A stretch of 64,000 nt of DNA from Pseudomaricurvus hydrocarbonicus (GCF_011602365.1 NZ_JAAONZ010000017.1:1-64000), one strand, 5' to 3'. Numbered from the stretch's first letter, positions 8,513-17,455 are shown. A program made the numbers and translations. The notes: generated from the sequence alone by a model not told the origin.

Positions 8513-9268
8513 TCAACCGGCACACATGCCCTTATCAATAACAACACAAGCACCGTGATAGCCACGCCCCGCATCGGTTGCCAGCAGAACCACCATCTCG
8601 GCCACATCTTTCACTTCCACCAATCCCCGCAGTGGCGTAGTCCGCCCCATGATCTTCGGGTCGGCGCCTTGCAACGCCGCCATGTTCATCGCCAGCGGCG
8701 TCATCATGCCTCCGGGCGCAACGGCATTAATACGAATAGACTGACTGATATACTCCATAGCCAGGGACTTGGTCATATGGATCAAACCGGCTTTACTGGC
8801 GCAATAGGCGGCGTTATAAGCCTGAGCCGTCACCCCCACTGCAGAGGCCACATTAACAATGGCCCCATCCACCTCTAACAGATGCGGGATCGCCGCCTGA
8901 GCCAGAAAAAATGGCGCCGACAAATTAACCGCCAGGGTTGTTTGAAAAGCAGTTACCGACACCTCGGTAGAATGGCCTGGCAACATCACTGCCGCCACGT
9001 TACACAACGCATCCAACCGGGCAAACGCCTTAACCGTCGCCGAAACCACCGTCGTGCATGCATCGGGAACCGCCAGATCCACAACCTGAACCAGTGCCTT
9101 GGCACCCAACTCAACCACTTGTTTCTCTGCCTGCTCCAGCCCATTTGCATCTACATCCACCAGGCAGAGATCAAAACCAGTTTCAGCAAGCTGCCTCGCC
9201 ACGGCCAACCCAACTCCTGAGGCCGCCCCTGTAACCAATGCCACTTTACGATTTTCGACCTGTGACAT
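8513..9268 (-). CDS. Short-chain dehydrogenase/reductase (SDR)
   Basis: This 251-residue NAD(P)-dependent alcohol/ketone oxidoreductase has the nucleotide-binding TGAASGVGLAVA near residues 15-26, an acidic residue after strand 2 (CLVDVDA, favouring NAD), a CNVA motif in place of NNAG, and the catalytic YCASKAGL (Tyr/Lys). The C-terminal GGMMTPLAMN region is typical of classical SDRs. It is the first gene of the leftward operon and faces the SnoaL-TetR regulator across 355 bp. A likely role is oxidation of the hydroxylated or cis-diol product of the Rieske enzyme; this is inferred from context. Confidence 0.87.
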   Translation of the reverse strand: MSQVENRKVALVTGAASGVGLAVARQLAETGFDLCLVDVDANGLEQAEKQVVELGAKALVQVVDLAVPDACTTVVSATVKAFARLDALCNVAAVMLPGHSTEVSVTAFQTTLAVNLSAPFFLAQAAIPHLLEVDGAIVNVASAVGVTAQAYNAAYCASKAGLIHMTKSLAMEYISQSIRINAVAPGGMMTPLAMNMAALQGADPKIMGRTTPLRGLVEVKDVAEMVVLLATDAGRGYHGACVVIDKGMCAG

Positions 9269-9623
9269 ATGCCCCCCATTTCAGCCGCTGACCATCCCCT
9301 CAGAAAGGGGCCCGAAACACTTCCACCGAGAAAAATACCAACCCATCCTCTACCACTTGGTACCATCTGGATCGAATGGTAACATGTGATCAAACGATAA
9401 CACAGGATCAATCGAATACAAACCTGGCTGTTTTCAACACCGGAGCTCGACACACTTGTTACGCAACGGCTCAAGCCGCTAGCATGCGCAACCACTCTGG
9501 TGATTAGGCTGGGACACGGAGTTCTCACCCATGGGACTTCAGCGTGAATGCAGAAAACAAACACTCGTGCTCAGTAATCACCCCGGTGAGCAAGCCATCA
9601 GTAGCAACTATTTGGAAGAGACT
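9269..9623. promoter_or_regulatory. Divergent promoter region between the SDR operon and the SnoaL-TetR gene
   Basis: The 355 bp contain no gene. ATCGAAT occurs twice (about 9371 and 9413), flanking a stretch with two TAACA elements and TGATCA, and a GGTACC palindrome lies near 9360. These are candidate operators for the adjacent TetR-type regulator. No clean -35/-10 pair was identified. Confidence 0.35.
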
Positions 9624-10601
9624 ATGGAAGCATCGAAAATTACCAATCTGGTTTACCGCCCAGCGGCACTTATCGACAGCGGTGACCTGACCTGCGCCGC
9701 GGCATTGTTTCGGCAGGCACAGATACAATTAAGTGATAACGCTTCCTGGATAGACCACCAGGACCTGTTGTCCGTGTGGCAAATCCAATTTCCCGCCACA
9801 GAAGACGGTTCTCCGAGTACACGTCACCTGATCACAAACCCGATCATAGAGATTGACGCCGAACAGGGCACCGCCACCTGCCACAGCAACTACTGCATTA
9901 TGCAACTCGGCGGCCCCCAACCACTGCAACTGTCGGAGTCCGGTCAGACCCTGGATCGGCTGGTCAGGCAGGACGGCGAGTGGCGGTTTGATTCACGCCA
10001 GTATTTGAACGTCCGCCTTGCTGAAACGAAAAGCCCGACCAACAAGTCGTCAGCCGTAGCGCGCAATGAAACTACAAACTCTGAGATCAAGGCGAAAATT
10101 ATCACCGCCGCGCAACAAATATTTTCCACCATCGGCTATTCCGAAGCCGGCATCCGTAAAATCGCCGATGCCGTGGGCGTCGCACCGACCATTTTGTTCA
10201 GGCATTTCGGTACTAAAGCCAATCTGTTCGAGGCAGCCCTGACGGATGCCCTGGGTACCCCAACCCCCCCCGATGACCGGGAAAATTTTGGGCAATACGT
10301 TGCCGACATGCTTGCCGATCCCTCCCAGCCCAACTGCCCGCACGCCATGAGCGTCTTGGCCACCGGCAATGAAGAAGCGAGAGAAATCGCTATTCGGGTG
10401 TTAAAGGAACGCACCATTACTCCGATGATGGAATGGCTCGGCCCACCCAACGCTGAAAGCCGGGCGCGGGAAATTATTGCCCTGTGCGCCGGCTTCGCCC
10501 TGTACACCATGCAGCTCAATACCACTGACAACAAAGCCGTCGATCCACACATGGTTGAATGGCTCGCCAGAAGCATTCAGGCAGCCGTCGATGAAACATA
10601 A
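9624..10601 (+). CDS. SnoaL-like domain fused to a TetR-family regulator
   Basis: The protein has two parts. Residues about 1-132 (MEASKITNLVYRPAALIDSG onward) match the SnoaL/NTF2-like fold seen in ring-hydroxylating dioxygenase beta-subunit relatives: an N-terminal helix with a D-G-D-like turn, polar strands and the closing DRLVRQDGEWRFDSRQYL segment. A hydrophilic linker (133-150) leads to a TetR HTH (151-205; IFSTIGYSEAGIRKIADAVGVAPTILFRHFGTKANLF) and a TetR C-terminal helical domain. Start 9624 has GGAAGAG just upstream; an upstream in-frame ATG at 9531 would add 31 unconserved residues. It is divergent from the SDR-Rieske operon and probably controls it, with the SnoaL part as a possible second ligand pocket. 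The fused arrangement is unusual. Confidence 0.8.
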   Translation: MEASKITNLVYRPAALIDSGDLTCAAALFRQAQIQLSDNASWIDHQDLLSVWQIQFPATEDGSPSTRHLITNPIIEIDAEQGTATCHSNYCIMQLGGPQPLQLSESGQTLDRLVRQDGEWRFDSRQYLNVRLAETKSPTNKSSAVARNETTNSEIKAKIITAAQQIFSTIGYSEAGIRKIADAVGVAPTILFRHFGTKANLFEAALTDALGTPTPPDDRENFGQYVADMLADPSQPNCPHAMSVLATGNEEAREIAIRVLKERTITPMMEWLGPPNAESRAREIIALCAGFALYTMQLNTTDNKAVDPHMVEWLARSIQAAVDET

Positions 10602-10628
10602 CCACCAGTCAATGAAACATAACCACCA
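10587..10628 (+). repeat. 21-bp tandem duplication over a stop codon
   Basis: Two copies (10587-10607, 10608-10628) differ at one base. The first contains the last codons and TAA of the SnoaL-TetR gene. Confidence 0.85.
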
Positions 10629-10648
10629 AGAGCGCAAGGAGCACTCCC

Positions 10649-11029
10649 GTGATCACTCACATTAATTTAGGCAGCAACAACCTTGAGGCCGCCGAGGCCT
10701 TCTATAACGAGCTGTTATCCCTGTTTGGCGGCAAGCAGACATTTAAAAGCGAGCGGACTGTTTATTTCACCCTCGGCGAAGGCAATGGCGCCAACCTCGC
10801 CATCAATACCCCCTTTGATGGTAATCCGGCCACCACCGGCAATGGCTCAATGGTTGCTCTCGGTGCCGTGGACACAAACCAGGTTGACGCCGTCTACCGC
10901 AAGGCACTGGAGCTCGGCGGCCGCTGCGAAGGCGAGCCCGGTGAACGCCTTGGTGGCGCCATGTATGCAGCATACTTTCGCGATCTGGACGGCAACAAGT
11001 TGGCTGTATTTTGCCAGCCGGGTCATTGA
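10649..11029 (+). CDS. VOC-family (glyoxalase/bleomycin-resistance/extradiol dioxygenase) protein
   Basis: The 126-residue protein is a single vicinal-oxygen-chelate domain made of two beta-alpha-beta-beta-beta modules. The N-terminal MITHINLGSNNLEAAEAFY and the C-terminal YAAYFRDLDGNKLAVFCQ are typical ends of each half. His4 and a C-terminal acidic residue (Asp-Leu-Asp-Gly) are candidate metal ligands. The start is GTG at 10649, backed by AAGGAG at 10637-10642. It follows the SnoaL-TetR gene by 47 bp on the same strand. Such small VOC proteins can be isomerases, lyases or binding proteins; the reaction here is unknown. Confidence 0.8.
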   Translation: MITHINLGSNNLEAAEAFYNELLSLFGGKQTFKSERTVYFTLGEGNGANLAINTPFDGNPATTGNGSMVALGAVDTNQVDAVYRKALELGGRCEGEPGERLGGAMYAAYFRDLDGNKLAVFCQPGH

Positions 11030-11120
11030 ACGTGCGAAACACTGCGAACGGCACGAGTGTCTCGGTGATTGCCAATGCGACGTACCAATACCCATTTTTT
11101 CTTAAGGTGATGACAACAAC

Positions 11121-12266
11121 ATGATATCTACTTTCGATATTATCAGAGCTGCTGAGACACAAACCGGAATGAAAGCACAGCTGGAACCGCTGGTGGCACA
11201 AGGCCTGGCACAACTGGTCAATGCCCTTAATACCGAAGCTCCGCTGTCGGAAAGGGGCTGGGGCAGCATCCGGAATACGCTCACCACAACCCTGGCGAAC
11301 CGTTTGCGCGTCGAACACTACTTGGACAAACACCCTGAGATTTTGCAAACCCCCATCGAACGGCCGTTGTTCGTGTTTGGCTTACCCAGAACCGGCACCA
11401 CGCTGGTGATCAATCTGCTTAACGAGGATTCCGCCAGACGCTGTTTTCTCCGCTGGGAGTCGCTTAACTCGGTACCCCCGCCCAAAGCCGCTGAACTCAG
11501 TACCGACCCACGCTGCGTAGAATCGCAAAAACTGACCGAGCTGTCGCTAAAATACGCACCACAAATTGCTGCCATCCACTATGAAAATGCCGACAGTCCC
11601 ACAGAATGCCAGTTCGCGATGTCACAATCATTTTGCGCCCAGTACTTTGACGCCATTGCAGAAGTGCCCGGTTATCGCGAGTGGTTCCTGAACACAAGCT
11701 ACTTACCGGCCTTCCAATACCAGAAGCGCTTGCTGCAGCTGCTGCAGACGGAGGCGCCGGGACGCTGGACGCTGAAAAACCCCTGGCACCCCCTATTTCT
11801 GGATGACCTCACCCAGGTTTATCCCGATGCGCAACTGGTGATGACACACAGGGACCCGGTGGAAGTCGTTGGCTCCTGCTGCAGCCTGATCAAAAACGTC
11901 AGAATGATGCTTAGCGATAACGTCGACTTGCACTCTATCGGCGAAACCATGATGGATACGTTTACCCTCATGGTTGAACGCACTCTGGCCTATAAAGAAA
12001 AGCATGGCTGGGATGCCATCTACGATCTGCAGTACGTCGATGTCATGCGCGATCCGATTGGCGAAATCAAAAAAATGTATGCCGCCCTTGATGAACCCTG
12101 GAGCGCAACTGCGGAGTCCGCCATGACCACGTATTTGAACAACAACCCCAAAGGACAATTCGGCAAGCACGAATACAATCTGGAGGAGTACGGCTTAACC
12201 CGGCAGATTGTGCGTGAACGCTTCGCCGACTACTGCCAGCGCTTCAACATTACCTGCCAAGACTAA
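11121..12266 (+). CDS. Sulfotransferase-family protein
   Basis: The 381-residue protein has the PAPS 5'-phosphosulfate loop FVFGLPRTGTTLVINLL (about 86-102) and the 3'-phosphate-binding segment AQLVMTHRDPVEVVGS (about 235-250), both hallmarks of the bacterial Sulfotransfer_3 family. NPWHPLFL upstream of the second motif is also typical. The enzyme would transfer sulfate from PAPS to a hydroxyl of a small molecule, though many bacterial members have no known substrate. Its AAGGTG Shine-Dalgarno lies 12 bp upstream of the ATG. It sits between a VOC protein and an SDR on the same strand, in a block that otherwise looks catabolic, which is odd for a conjugating enzyme. Confidence 0.82.
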   Translation: MISTFDIIRAAETQTGMKAQLEPLVAQGLAQLVNALNTEAPLSERGWGSIRNTLTTTLANRLRVEHYLDKHPEILQTPIERPLFVFGLPRTGTTLVINLLNEDSARRCFLRWESLNSVPPPKAAELSTDPRCVESQKLTELSLKYAPQIAAIHYENADSPTECQFAMSQSFCAQYFDAIAEVPGYREWFLNTSYLPAFQYQKRLLQLLQTEAPGRWTLKNPWHPLFLDDLTQVYPDAQLVMTHRDPVEVVGSCCSLIKNVRMMLSDNVDLHSIGETMMDTFTLMVERTLAYKEKHGWDAIYDLQYVDVMRDPIGEIKKMYAALDEPWSATAESAMTTYLNNNPKGQFGKHEYNLEEYGLTRQIVRERFADYCQRFNITCQD

Positions 12267-12341
12267 ACACACTGTCACTTCAATCCATACTCGCGCATCA
12301 ACGCGCGACGAGACATGATTAACGTTAGAGGTCATCTCGCC

Positions 12342-13157
12342 ATGAACTTACACCTGCAAGGTAAAGTCGCCATCGTCACCGGCGCAACCGCCAATATTGG
12401 TCGGGCCATTGCCCTTGAACTGGCAACCGAAGGAGTTAGCCTGATTGCCGTGGGACGCGATATGGAGGCTGGCACACGCCTGGTGGATTTGGCGAAAGCA
12501 CGCGGTGCTGCCGCGGCGGTTTTTGTGGCGGCCGATTTGCTTGACCCCACCGCCCCCCAAACCGTCCTTCAGGCCGCAGAGAAGTTCGGGCCCGTTTCGA
12601 TTCTGGTTAATGGTGTGGGTGGCAATATAGACCAGGGCTTTTTCGCCGAATCGGATCCGGACAAGTGGATGGCAGATATCGATATCAATTTTGGTACCGT
12701 TTTGCGTATGACCCGGGCCGTGCTCCCCCTCATGATTAAAGAAGGCGCGGGCAGCATCATCAATCTTGGCTCAACCGCCGGTTTGGTCGGTGATTATATG
12801 TTGCCGGTGTACTCGGCCATGAAGGGCGCCATCCACAGCTTTACCAAAGTGTTGGCCAAGGAAGTCGGTCAGCACGGCGTCAGAGTCAATGCCATCGCGC
12901 CCTATGCCACTTTTGGCCAGACACCGGAAGACTTCAGCAATGGCAGTCGCTTTCATCCCGATAACCTGGAATTTTTCAGTGCCTACTCGCAATCGCTATG
13001 CGATTACGACAAAGCCATGCGCCAGCGAAAGACGCTGGTTGGCAAACCGTTTGCACAACCCGATGAAATGTCAGGTCTGGTCGCTTATCTCGCCTCAGAG
13101 CGAGCGAGCTTTGTCACCGGCCAGGTATGGGCCGTCGAGGGTGGCACACTGCTGTAA
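12342..13157 (+). CDS. Short-chain dehydrogenase/reductase (SDR)
   Basis: This classical SDR has GKVAIVTGATANIGRA at the N-terminus, a VNGVGGN motif at the usual NNAG position, and the catalytic YSAMKGAIH (Tyr/Lys). I chose the ATG at 12342 because it puts the glycine motif at the normal distance (MNLHLQGKVAIVTG) and has AGAGG upstream; an in-frame ATG at 12315 would add nine residues. It is the last gene of the rightward unit (regulator, VOC, sulfotransferase, SDR). The closing WAVEGGTLL is the usual SDR C-terminus. Substrate unknown. Confidence 0.85.
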   Translation: MNLHLQGKVAIVTGATANIGRAIALELATEGVSLIAVGRDMEAGTRLVDLAKARGAAAAVFVAADLLDPTAPQTVLQAAEKFGPVSILVNGVGGNIDQGFFAESDPDKWMADIDINFGTVLRMTRAVLPLMIKEGAGSIINLGSTAGLVGDYMLPVYSAMKGAIHSFTKVLAKEVGQHGVRVNAIAPYATFGQTPEDFSNGSRFHPDNLEFFSAYSQSLCDYDKAMRQRKTLVGKPFAQPDEMSGLVAYLASERASFVTGQVWAVEGGTLL

Positions 13158-13174
13158 TGCATGGAGACATAGCC

Positions 13175-13199
13175 GCGGCATCAATGGTATCGATGCCGC
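13175..13199. terminator. Hairpin between convergent genes
   Basis: GCGGCATC (13175-13182) and GATGCCGC (13192-13199) form an 8-bp stem between the convergent SDR and PepSY-like genes. There is no T-tract, so this is a weak terminator call. Confidence 0.4.
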
Positions 13200-13207
13200 C
13201 GCAACCC

Positions 13208-13729
13208 CTAGGCCGCAAACACCATTACCAAAGCCACCACCAAACCCGCCAACGCAAATTTCATCCCGGATTTATACGATGGCGCCTGACGCAGGAACAT
13301 GAAAAAGGAGGACACCGCCAGAAACAGCAGGCCAAAGCCGAAAAACACGTTCATAAAAAACAGCGGGCTGTTTGGGGTGGCCTTATGCAGGTGCACCAGT
13401 TTTTGCACCAGCGGCGGATAATCTTTGCTGGTAAGCGTTGCCGTGCCGCTTTGTTTGGAATAACGCCCCTGCTCAAACACAATGTCGGTGTCATTTTCCT
13501 GCTTCAAGCGGAAATTCTTGAGGCGTAATTGTTGGCCCAGCTGCTCCCCTGTCAGGCCCGCGTCCAACTGTCGCTGGGTGGTTTGTTCATACTTGAGGAA
13601 GTCAGTGGTACGGAAAATCAGCAACACCCCACTGCTGGCATAAATCATCATGACCCCGGCCATAAAAAAGCCCAGCAGGCGGTGATACTTTCGAAAAGTA
13701 CTGACATTTTTAACAGACATAACCAACAT
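13208..13729 (-). CDS. PepSY-associated membrane protein
   Basis: The 173-residue protein has three predicted membrane segments: about 18-38 (LLGFFMAGVMMIYASSGVLLIF), 123-142 (FFMNVFFGFGLLFLAVSSFFMFL) and the C-terminal end (FALAGLVVALVMVFAA). The opening KYHRLLGFF followed by SGVLLIFRTTDFLKYEQ is typical of PepSY-associated TM proteins, which sit in the inner membrane and often accompany iron or TonB systems. The periplasmic middle part carries two HLHK-like histidines (about 113-116). It ends with TAG, a normal stop in this genome. It is convergent with the preceding SDR and alone in its operon. Confidence 0.65.
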   Translation of the reverse strand: MLVMSVKNVSTFRKYHRLLGFFMAGVMMIYASSGVLLIFRTTDFLKYEQTTQRQLDAGLTGEQLGQQLRLKNFRLKQENDTDIVFEQGRYSKQSGTATLTSKDYPPLVQKLVHLHKATPNSPLFFMNVFFGFGLLFLAVSSFFMFLRQAPSYKSGMKFALAGLVVALVMVFAA

Positions 13730-13879
13730 ATACCTCTATGGATTAACTCTTATTCGCCACAGCTGAAATACACCAGGCTGTGGCTCTCTTACTCGACTCA
13801 CGCTACCCACTGACAATGAAATTAAAATGAAAAGCAGCAGAACCTTTGACTACTTTCACTCTTGCCGCGCTTTTTGCTC

Positions 13880-14986
13880 TTACGGCACATTTTCCTTTTG
13901 CGGCACAATGCGGATTATCCCCTTATCCTCAGTCGCCACATACAGATACCCATCCGGTCCCTGCCGCAGAGTGCGCACGCGACCAATGTCTTCAAACAGC
14001 ACACGGGTGGCGGTAATGCGGTCTCCGGCCACCTCGCAGAACACCAGCTGGCGGAACTTGAGCGAGCCAACAATCAGGTCGCCACGCCACTCGGGATAAC
14101 GCTCACTGGTGATAAACACCATGCCCGATGGCGCGATGGACGGATCCCAGTAGTGCACCGGAGACTCGTAACCGTCGCGCTCTTGCGCCTCGGCAAACTG
14201 GCTGCCGCTGTAGTTGACGCCGTAGCTCAGAATGGGCCAGCCATAGTTGGCGCCCGCCTTGATCAGGTTAACCTCATCACCCCCGCGTGGGCCGTGCTCG
14301 TGCACCCAGATATCGCCACTCAAGGGATGCATGGCCATACCCTGCGGATTGCGATGCCCGAGGGAATACACGGCCGGTATCGCACCGTCCTGATCGGCAA
14401 AGGGGTTGTCGCTGGGCACCCAGCCAAGATCCGTCAAACGATAAATCTTCCCCCCGTCGCGCCCCGGGTTTTGAGGGTTGCGATCGCGGTCACCGCGATC
14501 GCCAATGGAAAAATACAGATAGCCTTCGCGGTCAAACTCGATGCGACTGCCGTAGTGCCGACCGCTGGTGGTATTGGGCACGGCCTTGTAAAGCACTTGC
14601 TTATCGGTCAGCCGATTACCCTCGAGCCTGGCCCGCATGATCGCGGTATGGCTGCCGTCACCCTCACCTTCGCGACTGGCGTATGACAGGTACAGCCAGC
14701 CATTCAGGTCGTACTGCGGGTGGCGCTCCAGATCCATCAACCCACCCTGCCCGTTGACGTGCACTTTGGGCACCCCTTCAATGAGAGTTTGTTCACCCTC
14801 TGCATTGATTCGGCGCATCTCCCCATTGCGACTGCTGACCAGCATATCGCCGTTGTCCAGCCAGACCATGCCCCAGGGGAGATCAATGTCTTTCACCACG
14901 GTTTCCAGCCGGTAGTCAGCCTGATCGCTGGCCGCAAGGCCTTGCAACGACCACAAGATCAAAACAGGTAACAATATGGCTTTCAT
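13880..14986 (-). CDS. PQQ-dependent aldose sugar dehydrogenase-like protein
   Basis: The 368-residue protein begins with a signal peptide (MKAILLPVLILWSLQGLAASD) and is therefore periplasmic. It is a six-bladed beta-propeller of the soluble glucose dehydrogenase/Asd (YliI) family: DLPWGMVWLDNGDMLVSSRNG, GGLMDLERHPQY, YYGSRIEFDREGYLYFSIGDRGDR, NPQGMAMHPLSGDIWVHEHGPRGGDE, and IAPSGMVFI are the standard blade motifs, with the HEHGPRGGDE loop near the PQQ site. Members oxidise aldoses using PQQ. The ATG is only 3 bp after the end of the luciferase-like gene, so the two are one transcript. No PQQ biosynthesis genes are in the window. Confidence 0.85.
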   Translation of the reverse strand: MKAILLPVLILWSLQGLAASDQADYRLETVVKDIDLPWGMVWLDNGDMLVSSRNGEMRRINAEGEQTLIEGVPKVHVNGQGGLMDLERHPQYDLNGWLYLSYASREGEGDGSHTAIMRARLEGNRLTDKQVLYKAVPNTTSGRHYGSRIEFDREGYLYFSIGDRGDRDRNPQNPGRDGGKIYRLTDLGWVPSDNPFADQDGAIPAVYSLGHRNPQGMAMHPLSGDIWVHEHGPRGGDEVNLIKAGANYGWPILSYGVNYSGSQFAEAQERDGYESPVHYWDPSIAPSGMVFITSERYPEWRGDLIVGSLKFRQLVFCEVAGDRITATRVLFEDIGRVRTLRQGPDGYLYVATEDKGIIRIVPQKENVP

Positions 14987-14989
14987 GGC

Positions 14990-15970
14990 TTACTCCATTA
15001 CTTGGCTGATAATTTCCACCGACCGAAAGCGCTTCAGTGGGTCAAACATATCCGACACGATCATCAGTTCATCCGCCTGGGTTCTGTCGATCAGTTTGTC
15101 GAGCCCGGCTTTAACGGTGGCGGGGCTGCCGACGACACTGCATGCGAGCATTTGTGACGCCTGGGCTTTTTCCATGGGGCTCCAGTAGTCGTCGATATTG
15201 TCGATGGGCGGCAGCATCAGATTGCGCTGGCCGCGCACCAGATTGGCGAAGGACATCTGCTGAGAGGTGTGCAGCCAGCGGGCTTCGGCGTCGGTCTCGG
15301 CGGCGATAACGTTGGTGCCAATCAGCACGTAGGGTTCAGACAGTTGTGCCGAGGGCTTGAAGCGTTCGCGGTAAATGCGCAGGGCACCGTCGAGGGCCTG
15401 CGGCGCAAAGTGGGAGGCAAAGCCATAGGGCAGCCCCAGCTCGGCGGCCAGCTGGGCACCGAACAGGCTGGAGCCCAGTATCCACAGCGGTACGTTGGTG
15501 TTGGAGCCCGGCACCGCCTCGATGCTCTGGCCGGGTTGCACGGGCCCCAGATAGCCCTGCAGTTCCAACACGTCCTGGGGGAAGTGGTCAGAGCTGGCGG
15601 GGTTGCGTCGCAGGGCCCGCAGCGTCATCGGGTCGGTTCCGGGCGCGCGCCCCAACCCCAGATCAATCCGGTTGGGGTACAAGGTGGCCAGGGTGCCAAA
15701 CTGCTCGGCAATGATGTAGGGCGCGTGATTGGGCAGCATCACACCACCGGCACCCACCCGCAGGGTTTTGGTGGCGGCGGCAATGTGCTGGATCACCAGC
15801 GACGTCGCGGCGGTGGTGACTGCCGCCATATTGTGATGTTCGGCAACCCAGAAACGCTGATAGCCCAATTGCTCGGCGTGAACAGCCAGGTCGCGGGCTT
15901 CGTTCAGGGCCGCGCGGCGATCGGAGCCTTCGCGCACACGGCCCAGTTCGAGTATGGATAATTGCGTCAT
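14990..15970 (-). CDS. LLM-class flavin-dependent oxidoreductase (MsnO8-type)
   Basis: This is a TIM-barrel luciferase-like monooxygenase of 326 residues. The N-terminal [40 protein letters not shown], and [14 protein letters not shown] are the family signature. The AEHHNM motif contacts flavin. The C-terminal [25 protein letters not shown] is the usual last helix-strand pair. Such enzymes use FMNH2 and O2 to oxidise sulfonates, alkanes or terpenoid-like ketones; the substrate here is unknown and no flavin reductase is adjacent. It heads a two-gene unit with the PQQ-type dehydrogenase. Confidence 0.85.
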   Translation of the reverse strand: MTQLSILELGRVREGSDRRAALNEARDLAVHAEQLGYQRFWVAEHHNMAAVTTAATSLVIQHIAAATKTLRVGAGGVMLPNHAPYIIAEQFGTLATLYPNRIDLGLGRAPGTDPMTLRALRRNPASSDHFPQDVLELQGYLGPVQPGQSIEAVPGSNTNVPLWILGSSLFGAQLAAELGLPYGFASHFAPQALDGALRIYRERFKPSAQLSEPYVLIGTNVIAAETDAEARWLHTSQQMSFANLVRGQRNLMLPPIDNIDDYWSPMEKAQASQMLACSVVGSPATVKAGLDKLIDRTQADELMIVSDMFDPLKRFRSVEIISQVME

Positions 15971-16189
15971 AGTGTTCTCTTAAGTCAAAACATCCAGCGA
16001 TGCTTTAACATGCTCTTACTCAAAAGCATGCATAAAAATGCATTCTACCCTACGCAAGAATATATCCTATTTCAAACTACATCGGATTGGGGTCCGGGGC
16101 TATGGCAAAGAAAGAGTGTCGGACACCGCTCTGGACAGAGATGACGAAGTCTCGAATGGCAGCCGCCAGATCAAAACCCACTGACGTCG

Positions 16190-17296
16190 TTAAGCGATTT
16201 GCAGCACACTGCGCTGAATAAACAGCACCAGGTCCGTTTGGCCCCTGGCGCCCATTTTGGCGTACACTTTTTTGGAATAGGTGCGGGCGGATTCCACGGT
16301 CAGGTTCAGCTCGCCTGCCGCTTCCGAAATACTCATGCCACGTCCGAGGGCCAGTGCCAGCCTCGCTTCGCTGGGGGACAACCCAAACAACTGCCGCAGC
16401 TGTTCGCGACGGTCGGCTGACAGGGAGCTGTCACCGTGAATGTAAGCCACAACGGCAGGAACTGCTTTGGCGGAGATGGCCTTACGACTGGCGGGCACCA
16501 GCAGCATATCCAGCCACGGATCACGGCTGACGATGATGGCGCTCGGTTTGGCTTTGTCGGTCGTGGCCAGTTGCCGCACCGCGTCCAGAATCTCGCGGCT
16601 CTGCTGCATTGACGCCCCTTTCAACCCTCCCTGCTCATCCCTGCGCAGGGGGCCCGTATTTTCCAACATGTCGCGGCCATGCTCATTGGTTTCCAATATA
16701 TGACCGCAGGCATCCAAAGTGATCCAGCCATAGCTGAGCCGCCGGATGGCATCACCGGCCAGTAGGGCGTTGGTTCTTTCCTGCTCCAATGCCATGTAGC
16801 TGCGCAGCACGCTGCGCAGATAGGGCACCAGGTCACTCAGCAGTTTGCCATCGGCGGCGCTAAAGTCACGCTGGCTGCGAGTGATGGTCAACCAGGCGCT
16901 CACGCCGCCGGGCTCTTCGACCCGCACCATCCGTGCGCAGTTCATGCCACTGGGAAACATGATCGCATTGAGGTACGCCTCGTGAGCGGGATTATCGTTT
17001 TGCAACAGCTCCTTGAGGGTGTAGACACGCCCCTCCTGCATGTCGTGGTAGGGGGTGGGATCCTGTTTGTAAAAGCTGTCACGGTAGAGCTGTTGTATGA
17101 CAGGCGGACACAGATTACCCGAGAAAAGATGGAACACCGTATTTTCGGGCAGCCCCGGCGGGCGAAACACCAGGCTGGAATAATCCGCCCGAGTGCGCTG
17201 TCGCAGGCCGTCGAGAAAGGTCGACCACAATGGCGACTCAAAAGGCCCATTCAACAGAGCCAGCAGCAAATCTTCGGGCTTGGCAGATTTCACCAT
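16190..17296 (-). CDS. LuxR-family transcriptional regulator
   Basis: The 368-residue protein has a C-terminal LuxR-type HTH (about 300-365; GLSPSEARLALALGRGMSISEAAGELNLTVESARTY). About 300 N-terminal residues form a PAS/GAF-like sensor region without a phosphoreceiver Asp pattern. The segment DACGHILETNEHGRDMLENTGPLR (about 198-220) is PAS-like. It follows the DapB-like gene 204 bp downstream on the same strand, with a strong terminator between. Its target is unknown; the luciferase-like pair downstream and the steroid/lipid-type enzymes upstream are both candidates. Confidence 0.8.
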   Translation of the reverse strand: MVKSAKPEDLLLALLNGPFESPLWSTFLDGLRQRTRADYSSLVFRPPGLPENTVFHLFSGNLCPPVIQQLYRDSFYKQDPTPYHDMQEGRVYTLKELLQNDNPAHEAYLNAIMFPSGMNCARMVRVEEPGGVSAWLTITRSQRDFSAADGKLLSDLVPYLRSVLRSYMALEQERTNALLAGDAIRRLSYGWITLDACGHILETNEHGRDMLENTGPLRRDEQGGLKGASMQQSREILDAVRQLATTDKAKPSAIIVSRDPWLDMLLVPASRKAISAKAVPAVVAYIHGDSSLSADRREQLRQLFGLSPSEARLALALGRGMSISEAAGELNLTVESARTYSKKVYAKMGARGQTDLVLFIQRSVLQIA

Positions 17297-17455
17297 GGGT
17301 GTTACACCTTACAGTCGCATTGCAATCCGCAGTTTAAGGGCCAGCCTCTTCAAGACGGTGTTTTATCCGGCAGCGCACTGCCCCATCACTTTACATCGTG
17401 CAAAAAAATCCGGTAAAGCACTGTAACAAAATCGGTAAACGCTGTAACAGAAAAA

